DNA of 64,000 nucleotides from the NCBI RefSeq assembly GCF_014337215.1, contig NZ_CP060635.1, forward strand, positions 1,811,501-1,875,500. Direction: 5' to 3'. Under the pieces are notes generated by a model. It saw nothing but the letters and a program-made list of their open reading frames with translations. It had not been told where the DNA came from and searched no databases. Shown piece by piece: positions 25,494 to 33,248 of this stretch (its first letter is position 1; each line of letters starts with the position of its first letter). The DNA comes from Wansuia hejianensis. GTDB lineage: Bacteria; Bacillota; Clostridia; Lachnospirales; Lachnospiraceae. A program made the position numbers and the translations under genes.

Positions 25494-26339
25494 TTAATCG
25501 CCAATCTCTTTCAGATACCGCTCCAGAGCGTCTTGCCAGGAAGGTAATCTCTTGAATCCATTTAATGTGAGTTTTTCCTTGTTCATCCTGCTGTTGGACG
25601 GCCGTTTTGCTTTCGCCTTAAATTCAGCAGATGATACTGGCGTAACCTTAACCTCCATTCCGGCCTGGCGGAAAATCTCTTGCGCAAACTCATACCAACT
25701 GCAAAGCCCTTCATTTGTAGCATGGTAAAACCCATACTTCTCTGTCTCTACCATATCAACTAACAGTACGGCCAGGTCATACGTATAAGTAGGAGAACCA
25801 ATCTGATCATTGACGACTGAAACAGCTCCGTTCTCCTTTCCCAGGCGCAGCATCGTTTTGATAAAATTCTTCCCGTTGACACCAAATACCCATGCAATTC
25901 TCACTATGAAAAATTTTTTTACATGGCCGGTGACAGCCAGTTCACCTTCATATTTGCTCATACCATAAGCATTCAGGGGATGCCTCTCATCATCCGGTTC
26001 CCAGGCGCGGGTTCCGGTACCGTCAAATACATAATCTGTGCTGATGTACATCATCTTCAGATTCAGTTTTTCGCATACCCTGGCAATGTTCTCCGTGCCA
26101 TAGGCATTGACCCTTGTACAGAGCTCAATGTTATCTTCTGCGGCATCCACAGCCGTATAAGCGGCGCAGTGGATCACAGCCTCAACATCTGCCTCTTTTA
26201 TCACATTTTCACACGCGGCAGGATCTGTAATATCCATCTCCTCAATATCAACCCCAATCCCGGTATGGCCTCTCTTCTCCAGTTCATTCATTACATCATG
26301 GCCCAATTGACCCTTTACCCCGGTTACCAATATTCTCAT
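25494..26339 (-). CDS. rfbD: dTDP-4-dehydrorhamnose reductase
   Basis: A 281-residue short-chain dehydrogenase/reductase. MRILVTGVKGQLGHDVMNEL holds the GxxGxxG NAD(P)-binding loop, VIHCAAYTAVDAAE and MYISTDYVFDG are RmlD signatures, and YGMSKYEGE contains the YxxxK catalytic pair. It makes the last step of dTDP-L-rhamnose synthesis. The substrate loop VNDQIGSPTYTYDLA is also typical. It overlaps the gtrA-like gene by 4 bp and is the final gene of the dacF-gtrA transcript. rfbA, rfbB and rfbC are not in the window. Confidence 0.94.
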   Translation of the reverse strand: MRILVTGVKGQLGHDVMNELEKRGHTGIGVDIEEMDITDPAACENVIKEADVEAVIHCAAYTAVDAAEDNIELCTRVNAYGTENIARVCEKLNLKMMYISTDYVFDGTGTRAWEPDDERHPLNAYGMSKYEGELAVTGHVKKFFIVRIAWVFGVNGKNFIKTMLRLGKENGAVSVVNDQIGSPTYTYDLAVLLVDMVETEKYGFYHATNEGLCSWYEFAQEIFRQAGMEVKVTPVSSAEFKAKAKRPSNSRMNKEKLTLNGFKRLPSWQDALERYLKEIGD

Positions 26340-26749
26340 GACTTTTCCTCCTGTCTATCTGTCTCTTTTTCTTCTAAAAAGATTTTCTTTGTCAAAAAGT
26401 TATATACCATTACGATGCCCGTCGCACCAACCTTTGAAAAAACATATGAAAATCCGAATCCGCTGACTGCGGCCCACATAATGACCTGGTTGATCCCCAG
26501 GCCGATTACGCACAGAACAACAAAGATAATAAATTCTTTTACTCTGCTGCTTCCTTTTTTTCCGTGAAATACATACCGCATACTCAGCAGATAATTGATT
26601 ATGACTGACACTGAAAATGAGATGCCGCTGGCAATCAAATAGAATATGCCTGCAACTTCTTTTAAAAATATCATTACTCCAAAATCAACAGCAGTACAAA
26701 TCGCTCCGACAATACCAAAACGAACTAACTGCCCGATCAATCTGCTCAT
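26336..26749 (-). CDS. GtrA-family membrane protein (polyprenyl-phosphate sugar flippase)
   Basis: A 137-residue protein with four transmembrane helices, starting MSRLIGQLVRFGIVGAICTA at ATG 26749 after AAGGAAA; the frame starting at 26803 is less likely. LVRFGIVGA, NYLLSMRYVFH and the C-terminal YNFLTKKIFL are GtrA/GtcA hallmarks. Members are thought to flip Und-P-sugars to the outside for GT-C enzymes. It is near a CsbB-like transferase and YfhO, completing the classical three-component glycosylation set. An alternative flippase is the SMR pair upstream. Confidence 0.87.
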   Translation of the reverse strand: MSRLIGQLVRFGIVGAICTAVDFGVMIFLKEVAGIFYLIASGISFSVSVIINYLLSMRYVFHGKKGSSRVKEFIIFVVLCVIGLGINQVIMWAAVSGFGFSYVFSKVGATGIVMVYNFLTKKIFLEEKETDRQEEKS

Positions 26750-26759
26750 TTTCCTTACC

Positions 26760-28097
26760 TCAACGGCGTCGTTTCCTTCTGTTATTTTTTTTGGACGCCC
26801 CAAGAAAAATCAATACTACTCCTCCAAGGATTAAGATTCCCAAAATGGCGATGGCTATATACACAGCCAGCTTAGTGCCGGAGCCTTGTCCCTCATCAGA
26901 ATCTGATATCTGTTTTTCCTCTGTCGGGCGGGATACTGTGACAACGGAGCTCTCACTTTCAGCTTCTCCTTCTTGGTTTCCAGAATCTTTAACACCCCTC
27001 TTTTCCTGAAAAACCGCATAGTTTTCATCTGTCATTACAGCCGATCCAACCACCTGGTTTGACAGTTCATAGGTAACCAGCGTTCCTTCCTCAGTTTCTT
27101 CTGCCTTCGCCGTGAGGCTTTCTAACTTTACATTCTGTGGGAGCATTGCTGTACCGCCGGATATGGTTTCACACCCATAGGAAGCATCTGTTTTTGTAAA
27201 ATTCTGAAAACCATAATCCAATACAGCTTTCATATCATCACAGATCAGGTTGCTGTCAATCCCTCCCATTACTACCCCGATCAACGTGATCCCATCTCGC
27301 TGGGCGCACGTTACAAGCGTGCTCTTTGATATATCCGTGTAACCTGTCTTACCGCCAAAACAACCTTCATAATAATATGGATTCCCCGGAACCATCATCT
27401 GAACATGGGTCTCATAATATCGTTCTCCCGACATATTTGTGGCAGGAATCGTCACATTCTGCATGGCGAGGATTTCCCGGAACTTATCATATTTTAACGC
27501 CTCCCTCATGATTAATGCCATATCATGAGCGCTGGTATAATGATCATTATTCTCCAAACCGCTGGCATTGCAGAAATGCGTATTCTGACATCCCAGTTCA
27601 GCGGCGCGGCTGTTCATCCTGTCTGCAAATCCCTGGACTGAACCGCTCATATACTCCGCAACCTGCGTTGAAACATCATTGGCAGATTTAATCATAATCA
27701 TCTGCAGGCATTGTTCTACTGAAAAAACTTCTCCCAGCTTAGGCAGACAGTTGGAGCTGCCCGAATATGCATCTGCCATTCCCGTCTCTGTCATAGTCAC
27801 CTGCCCGTTCAAATCACAATTCTCCAGAACAAGCATGGCTGTCATGATTTTTGTTATGCTTGCAGGATACCGCTGGGCGTCCATTCCCTTATTATAAAGG
27901 ACCGCCCCGGTCTCCAGCTCCATTACTACCGCTGTATCTCCCTGAATGTCCGGCCCTGCCGGCCAGTTCTTCCAGCTGTTGGAATCCACCTGGAATGTGG
28001 CGGCCGTATCCACCCCGGCCCAGGCCGTTACACAAGTTAATGTCCAGACAAGTGCAGCGGTTCCTGCACATATAATTCTTTTTAACCTCTTATGCAT
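26760..28097 (-). CDS. dacF: D-alanyl-D-alanine carboxypeptidase (DacF/PBP5 type)
   Basis: A 445-residue secreted penicillin-binding protein. ATG 28097 follows GGAGG and gives a signal peptide of about 26 residues (MHKRLKRIICAGTAALVWTL onwards). The three active-site motifs are present: P-A-S-I-T-K, K-S-A-N-D and G-G-K-T-G. A C-terminal beta domain is followed by a membrane anchor (AIAILGILILGGVVLIFLG) and a basic tail (KKNNRRKRRR). It trims the terminal D-alanine from stem peptides outside the cell, controlling cross-linking. In Firmicutes, DacF types may be vegetative or spore-related; the sequence does not decide. Confidence 0.92.
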   Translation of the reverse strand: MHKRLKRIICAGTAALVWTLTCVTAWAGVDTAATFQVDSNSWKNWPAGPDIQGDTAVVMELETGAVLYNKGMDAQRYPASITKIMTAMLVLENCDLNGQVTMTETGMADAYSGSSNCLPKLGEVFSVEQCLQMIMIKSANDVSTQVAEYMSGSVQGFADRMNSRAAELGCQNTHFCNASGLENNDHYTSAHDMALIMREALKYDKFREILAMQNVTIPATNMSGERYYETHVQMMVPGNPYYYEGCFGGKTGYTDISKSTLVTCAQRDGITLIGVVMGGIDSNLICDDMKAVLDYGFQNFTKTDASYGCETISGGTAMLPQNVKLESLTAKAEETEEGTLVTYELSNQVVGSAVMTDENYAVFQEKRGVKDSGNQEGEAESESSVVTVSRPTEEKQISDSDEGQGSGTKLAVYIAIAILGILILGGVVLIFLGASKKNNRRKRRR

Positions 28098-28234
28098 GAA
28101 TATCCTCCAGTAACTTACTCTAAAAGCCCCAGACGGAAGCCGTGAAACAGAACATGCTTGCATGCAAAGTCTCAAAGACAACATACGGTAAGCCAGTATG
28201 CGCGTGTAGGCCGGCAGGCCGGCAGACATACCCC

Positions 28235-28498
28235 TTACTCACCAAGTCCGCCTTCAATCGCTCCTACAAGGGCTTTCAGCGCTTCTTCTTCGTCATCTCC
28301 TTCACAGATGAGTGTAATTTCATCTCCACATTTCACACAGGCGCCCAACACACTCAGTACACTCTTGGCATTGGCATTCCCACCCTGATAATCAAATGAA
28401 ATATGGGACTGGTATTGTATCGCAGTATTACATAAATTTCCGGCAGGCCGCAGATGCAGGCCTGAGGGATTATTCACCGTAACCTTTTGGCTGACCAT
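28235..28498 (-). CDS. HPr-family phosphocarrier protein
   Basis: An 87-residue HPr fold protein. The catalytic histidine is in S-G-L-H-L-R-P-A and the regulatory serine region is N-A-K-S-V-L-S-V-L-G-A. Canonical HPr has GLHARPA, so the Ala to Leu change next to the histidine is slightly unusual. It is not accompanied by ptsI. The setting between cdaR and dacF suggests a regulatory or secondary HPr instead of the main PTS carrier, though this cannot be proved here. Unlike Crh, it keeps the phosphorylatable histidine. Confidence 0.88.
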   Translation of the reverse strand: MVSQKVTVNNPSGLHLRPAGNLCNTAIQYQSHISFDYQGGNANAKSVLSVLGACVKCGDEITLICEGDDEEEALKALVGAIEGGLGE

Positions 28499-28521
28499 TC
28501 TTTTTCCTCCCGTATTATCGT

Positions 28522-29832
28522 TTATTGCTCCCCTGCTTTTATCACTTCCGGTTTTTCCTTCAAATGTATGGTGATATTCACCTCATCCACCAGCTGATAT
28601 CCTGCCGGAAGGGTGATCTTAACCGGGACTGTATAATCTCCTATTGACTTTCCTTTAAGATCAATGACCGCTGTCACCTGAGAAAGATCCAACATATTCA
28701 AAGCACTGTCGGAGCCCTTCACACGGATTTTGAACTCTGACTGGTCATAGGATACGGCCAAATCACTCGCCAGATTTTCTGTTCTGATATCCTCAACGTC
28801 TAAACTGAATTCCCGGCTTCCATTAGGGAGAACCGTCACATAAACCATGACCGAATCCTTCATCGTCGATGAAAGCTTCAAATCGGCCGGAAGCAGATCA
28901 GACAGTTCCACTTCCATGCTCAGATCCGCCTTTGCCCCTTCTACGGATACCCGGTCTGCCGGTATGGAAATCGTATTATTCTGTTCTGCGAGTATGCTGA
29001 GGGCATTCTCATCCCCGGCTACTGTGATCTCCGTAGGTGAAGTCGTAATCTCGGTAATCTGATAGCCATCAGCAGGCGTTCCACTGTAAGCTACACTCAG
29101 CTTCACACCGGAGCGTTTCTTCCATAATTCAACCTTCACATTAATGTCCGGCACCCCACCGTCAAATGTCAGATGATCCTTGATCGTACTTTCTTCTATT
29201 TCTACCTGATTCTTGTCATACAGCTTCAGTTCCGCTGATTTGATGCCGTCCTGCGTCATGCCGGTTACATCTATCTTAGCAACCACGCTTTCTATCTGGT
29301 TCACGATGGATTCCGGTCCGTTAATAGTGACGCGGTCCGGATTTGAAGTAAGAACACCGACCTCATAATCCTTGCCCGGACTCGTATCGCCTGTGGTTAC
29401 CGTCACCGGGAACTCCTGGCTCGCAACGTTCTCTATCACAATCGGTATCGTAGCACGGGAGAGCGTGATGTCTGACATGCTAAAGCCCGGACAGCTGGCC
29501 TGCAGCGGAACTGTAACCGGATCCCTTTCCAGGTCCACAATCTGAGTCAGATCGGCCGTAACCTTTATGTTGCCGGACTGAACCCTTTTCAGCTTTGACC
29601 GGTTACCCTTAATATAAACAGTGACCGTCTTATATTCATCCGCAATCCGGTAAATCTGCTTCCCATTGGAAATATAGGATTCGTTCGTCACTTCTATCCG
29701 CACGCTGTAGCTCTCTGTCTCTATCGGATCATTAAAATCAACCACCACATACCAGATCACAATTGCGATAACCACGGAGATGATTTTCAGAGCCAGATTC
29801 TTAGTCAGTTTACTGAGCAGATTTGTTTTCAC
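28522..29832 (-). CDS. cdaR: YbbR-domain protein, regulator of diadenylate cyclase
   Basis: A 436-residue protein with one N-terminal transmembrane helix (LALKIISVVIAIVIWYVVVD) followed by four tandem YbbR domains outside the membrane, each with the P-x-x-V-x-V-x-G-x-x-S/N pattern (for example SNPDRVTINGPES and TTSPTEITVAGDEN). It overlaps the cdaA gene by 23 bp of the open frames. In Bacillus and Listeria CdaR binds CdaA at the membrane and modulates c-di-AMP synthesis. The usual third gene glmM is absent here and an HPr gene follows. Confidence 0.92.
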   Translation of the reverse strand: MKTNLLSKLTKNLALKIISVVIAIVIWYVVVDFNDPIETESYSVRIEVTNESYISNGKQIYRIADEYKTVTVYIKGNRSKLKRVQSGNIKVTADLTQIVDLERDPVTVPLQASCPGFSMSDITLSRATIPIVIENVASQEFPVTVTTGDTSPGKDYEVGVLTSNPDRVTINGPESIVNQIESVVAKIDVTGMTQDGIKSAELKLYDKNQVEIEESTIKDHLTFDGGVPDINVKVELWKKRSGVKLSVAYSGTPADGYQITEITTSPTEITVAGDENALSILAEQNNTISIPADRVSVEGAKADLSMEVELSDLLPADLKLSSTMKDSVMVYVTVLPNGSREFSLDVEDIRTENLASDLAVSYDQSEFKIRVKGSDSALNMLDLSQVTAVIDLKGKSIGDYTVPVKITLPAGYQLVDEVNITIHLKEKPEVIKAGEQ

Positions 29833-30700
29833 GTTTATCCCGTCCCTTCCTCCTGAATCTGGTATAATCCATTTGATACAGTTTCTGAATCTTATGCAGC
29901 TGTTCTCTCAGCTCACTCGGAGTGACCGCGGTATGTAGCTCCCCTTCCATGGCGTAGGAGACATTCCCTGTCTCCTCAGACACAATGATCGTCAGTGAAT
30001 CACTGACTTCGCTGATACCTACGCCGGCGCGGTGGCGCGTACCCAGTTTTTTATTCAGCTCCATGTTATCAGAAAGCGGGAGATAGCAGGTCGCCGCCAT
30101 CACCCGGTTGTTTCGTACAATAACAGCACCGTCATGCAACGGTGTATTGTGTTCAAATATATTAATCAATAATTGGCCGGTGAGTATCGCATCTACAGGA
30201 ATCCCCGTTTTCTCGTACTCCTCCAGCCTCACTTCCCGCTCCACTACGATCAGGGCTCCGGTCTTCACCTCGCCCATCTCAAAACTGGCACGCACCAGTT
30301 CATTGATCGTCTGATCCGAAAAACGCATATTGGCCACTTCGGATACCCTGCTCAGAGAAAACAGGGAGGACAGAGGATTCTTATGGCCCATCTGTTCCAG
30401 GACCTTTCTGAGTTCAGGCTGGAATATGATTACCACTGCGGTAATCGCTGCAACGCTCAGATTACCCAGCAGCCATACGATGACATCCATATTCAGGACA
30501 TTTGCAACAACAACAAATGCCACGATGAAAAGGATACCCTTCAGCAATGTATAGGCACGGGTGTTTTTGACCCAGAGAATCAGATGATACACAAAATATG
30601 CAATTAAAAGTACCTGAACGATATCGATAATTTCTATTGTCTTCGGCGGGGCCAGCCAGCTGACAACATGAATCCGTATCCAATTCCAGAATGCTTCCAA
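29810..30700 (-). CDS. cdaA: Diadenylate cyclase CdaA (DacA)
   Basis: A 296-residue membrane enzyme that makes c-di-AMP from two ATP. Three N-terminal transmembrane segments are followed by the DAC domain with the HDGAVIV (DGA) and GTRHRAGVGISE (RHR) motifs. The longest frame starts at GTG 30721 without a ribosome binding site; TTG 30700 follows AAGGAAG by 8 nt and is preferred. It is encoded with cdaR and two upstream membrane protein genes. c-di-AMP controls potassium, osmolyte balance and cell-wall homeostasis, which fits the wall genes around it. Confidence 0.93.
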   Translation of the reverse strand: MEAFWNWIRIHVVSWLAPPKTIEIIDIVQVLLIAYFVYHLILWVKNTRAYTLLKGILFIVAFVVVANVLNMDVIVWLLGNLSVAAITAVVIIFQPELRKVLEQMGHKNPLSSLFSLSRVSEVANMRFSDQTINELVRASFEMGEVKTGALIVVEREVRLEEYEKTGIPVDAILTGQLLINIFEHNTPLHDGAVIVRNNRVMAATCYLPLSDNMELNKKLGTRHRAGVGISEVSDSLTIIVSEETGNVSYAMEGELHTAVTPSELREQLHKIQKLYQMDYTRFRRKGRDKRENKSAQ

Positions 30701-30729
30701 GATGTCACTTCCTTTCCGCACAGAGCGGT

Positions 30730-31824
30730 TTACAGGTCTTTCAGAGATTCCTCCAGTTTGGATGTAAAATCCACGTTCTGGAACTTCTCAGCCGCATCCT
30801 CAGGAACATCGGGTGCAGCCGCTATATCCTGAACCGGCGGGGCTGTGCGTTCCTTTTCTCTGCCAACACCGTATATACGCTCGAATTCCTCAGGCTGCTC
30901 CCCATTTTCATCTCCATCTGACCGGTCATAATCTGAACGGGATCCCAGCCGCTTGGGAATTGCTTTCACATAATAATAATACTCGTCATCTTCAAACTGC
31001 AGATACTGGCTTCCAGCGTAGTCCACACTGTACACAAAAAACTCCAGAATCAGAGAGATTACTGCCGCCCCGGCGATCCCAACAATTAATACTAACAGCT
31101 GAGTATCCACCTTCATAAACAGGCCGCCCAGCAGTGTAATCAATACATAAACGCCACAGCCTGCCGCAATGGCTATCTCCCAGGCATAAGTTGCGCACAG
31201 CTTTCGGATCGTTGCAGCAACCAGCACAACTGCCACACATGCGATCACCGAAAGCAGCATTGCCTTATTATTCACCAGCCGGTCCAGCATCTCCTTCAAC
31301 ACATCCAGCAGTGAGGCATCTCCGATACTCTTCATCTCTGCAATACCATCCACCATCTTCACAAAGTACCAGGATACCACTCCAAAGGCTCCTGATATGG
31401 CAGAAACAGGTCCCCTCAGCAGGCCCAGGGCCAGCGGCACAGTTCCCGGAATGTTAAATGCAAAAGCGAGCGGAGACATAAGAAGTGCCAGCGCGTCTCC
31501 AGGCACAAACCGGAAGTACAGTAGGAGCATCAGCAGGTACATCAGCAGCGCAAACCCTCCCACTTCAAGCCCCACACCGAAGCAATGCAGTACGATCATG
31601 AACACCCCTATTACAACCGTCCCGTTCAGGGGAAGAATTGCACAGATCAGGGCGAGCACGGCAACCACAAAAAGATTATTAAGGATAGTGAGGTAGCCCA
31701 GCATGTTATTGATTCCGATGAAAATCACCATTGCCAGCGCAAATTTCACAACCGGAAGAATATATATATCATACCTGGCATAAAATGCCTTGATTTTTTC
31801 CCGTAATTCAATGAATACCGTCAT
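30730..31824 (-). CDS. Polytopic membrane protein of unknown function
   Basis: A 364-residue protein with about eight hydrophobic segments in the first 270 residues (for example VVKFALAMVIFIGINNML and VVAVLALICAILPLNGTVVI) and a charged cytoplasmic tail of about 95 residues rich in Asp/Glu, containing EDDEYYYYVKAIPKR and several prolines. I do not recognise the family. It overlaps the upstream small membrane protein gene by 4 bp and lies 9-30 bp before cdaA, so it is co-expressed with c-di-AMP synthesis. It may be a transporter or a scaffold; no transport motif was identified. Confidence 0.75.
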   Translation of the reverse strand: MTVFIELREKIKAFYARYDIYILPVVKFALAMVIFIGINNMLGYLTILNNLFVVAVLALICAILPLNGTVVIGVFMIVLHCFGVGLEVGGFALLMYLLMLLLYFRFVPGDALALLMSPLAFAFNIPGTVPLALGLLRGPVSAISGAFGVVSWYFVKMVDGIAEMKSIGDASLLDVLKEMLDRLVNNKAMLLSVIACVAVVLVAATIRKLCATYAWEIAIAAGCGVYVLITLLGGLFMKVDTQLLVLIVGIAGAAVISLILEFFVYSVDYAGSQYLQFEDDEYYYYVKAIPKRLGSRSDYDRSDGDENGEQPEEFERIYGVGREKERTAPPVQDIAAAPDVPEDAAEKFQNVDFTSKLEESLKDL

Positions 31825-32252
31825 TTTGCTCTCCTCCTGGCAGGCTTCCCGGCAGCCCTGTTCCTTTTCCCGTCATACAGTCCGGCCAAAGTATCCAGCT
31901 TTCCATAATATGCCTTTACACTCTTTTGTGCTCTTGCGTATCTGAGGCTGGAAACTGTATAAACGATCACAGAATAAATACCCAGCACAAACAGATAGCC
32001 TAAAATAACCGCCGCCAGAAGCGGCCGTAAATTCAGATCATTCAGATGATCCACCAAAAAGTCCAGATTATAAACTACAATGACTGCCAGAAGCAGCGCA
32101 TAAGCAACCGTAACCAGAAACAGATTCTTCAAAAGCGCAAAGCCAACATAATCTCTCCGGTAATACTTGCTGATTTTTAAATCTTCTTTTCCATCCTTTT
32201 GCTCATAGCGGGCAAGCCTGATCATCAGGCGCAGCCGTCTCTCATCGATCAT
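31821..32252 (-). CDS. Small membrane protein of unknown function
   Basis: A 143-residue protein with two long hydrophobic segments (about residues 42-64 and 78-100), a charged N-terminus (MIDERRLRLMIRLARYEQKD) and a very basic C-terminus (K-R-N-R-A-A-G-K-P-A-R-R-R-A-K). It overlaps the next gene by 4 bp. The two genes together probably encode interacting membrane proteins that precede cdaA. No known domain was recognised. Confidence 0.72.
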   Translation of the reverse strand: MIDERRLRLMIRLARYEQKDGKEDLKISKYYRRDYVGFALLKNLFLVTVAYALLLAVIVVYNLDFLVDHLNDLNLRPLLAAVILGYLFVLGIYSVIVYTVSSLRYARAQKSVKAYYGKLDTLAGLYDGKRNRAAGKPARRRAK

Positions 32253-32277
32253 CAGAAAACTCCTTATATAGTTTGGT

Positions 32278-32399
32278 AAATGCCCTTCGGCCGCTTGGCT
32301 CTTTGTGTTCCCGTATCACATGGCTCCGCTTCGCTGCGCCATGTATCGTGCACATTCGCCAAATGCCCTTCGGCCGCTTGGCTCTTTGTGTTCCCGTAT
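32278..32399. repeat. Direct repeat of 39 bp, 83-bp period, around a hairpin
   Basis: Positions 32278-32316 and 32361-32399 carry the same 39-bp sequence beginning AAATGCCCTTCGGCCGCTTG. The intervening 44 bp include ACATGGC/GCCATGT arms that can form a hairpin. The element fills the gap between the comF and small membrane protein genes and contains a meaningless open frame. Confidence 0.8.
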
Positions 32400-32439
32400 A
32401 TTGTACCATACTTCGGGGACGATGCAAAGGGATTTATCA

Positions 32440-33159
32440 TTAAGTATCTCCGGGGCTGACGCAGACGCAGGCGAAATAGACGCTTTGGGCGCCATTCTTT
32501 TTCAGCAGTAAAGCCAGCGTATCTATAGTGCTCCCGGTTGTGTAAATATCGTCCACCAGCAGGATGCGTCTGGGCGGGCTGTAACCTTTTACGATTGAAA
32601 AAGCCTGTGCCAGATTTTTCTTTCTCTCTACATCATTCAGCTCCTTCTGGGCTTTGGTGTTTTTTATCCTCAAAACGGCACGGCGCTCCACGGGTATGCC
32701 GGACATTGAAGATAACCGGACAGCCAGCTCTTCCGCCTGGTTATATCCGCGTTTTAAAAGGCGTTCCCTGTGTATGGGAACCGGTATCATGACATCCGGG
32801 CTCCAGTATTCCAGCAGCCGCTTCCCGTATGCCATGACTGCGGCGGCATAGAACTTCGCATATTCCGCGCGGCCGCCATATTTAAACCGCATCATGGATT
32901 CCTGAATCATTCCCCGATAGGAAAATGGGGCAAATCCCCGCTCATAACTATGTCTTTTCTTTCCGCAGTCCCGGCAATATTCCTGATCCTTCCGCTCCAA
33001 AGGTTTCCCGCAGCGCAGGCACACCGGCCCCTCTAAAAGCTGAAGGCCGGCGACACATTTTCTGCATATCAAAGGCTCTTTGCCGCCCAGAAACCCATCA
33101 CAGACAGGACACCGCCTTGGATACAGCATATCTAGTACTCTGCTAATCTTAAAGGTCAC
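32440..33159 (-). CDS. comF: ComF-family phosphoribosyltransferase-like protein
   Basis: A 239-residue protein with an N-terminal double zinc finger (YPRRCPVCDG, CRKC, CLRCGK, CRDCGKK) and a C-terminal PRTase domain with ILLVDDIYTTGST as the PRPP-binding motif. GTG 33159 follows GGGGAGAAAGG at the right spacing; the longer frame to 33228 has no such site. ComF is needed for natural transformation in Bacillus, and homologues occur in many non-competent bacteria. It follows recD2 closely, which hints at DNA processing. No other competence gene is in the window. Confidence 0.87.
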   Translation of the reverse strand: MTFKISRVLDMLYPRRCPVCDGFLGGKEPLICRKCVAGLQLLEGPVCLRCGKPLERKDQEYCRDCGKKRHSYERGFAPFSYRGMIQESMMRFKYGGRAEYAKFYAAAVMAYGKRLLEYWSPDVMIPVPIHRERLLKRGYNQAEELAVRLSSMSGIPVERRAVLRIKNTKAQKELNDVERKKNLAQAFSIVKGYSPPRRILLVDDIYTTGSTIDTLALLLKKNGAQSVYFACVCVSPGDT

Positions 33160-33248
33160 ATAGTGCCTTTCTCCCCGAGCTCTTCCAAAACAATTCCGCA
33201 AACTTTCATCTGCAACGGCTCTGATCATCTTTCAAACCGGCATACGTC

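Noticed and set aside
32242..32427. 61-codon minus-strand frame
   Set aside because: It is made almost entirely of the 39-bp direct repeat and hairpin and has no coding character.
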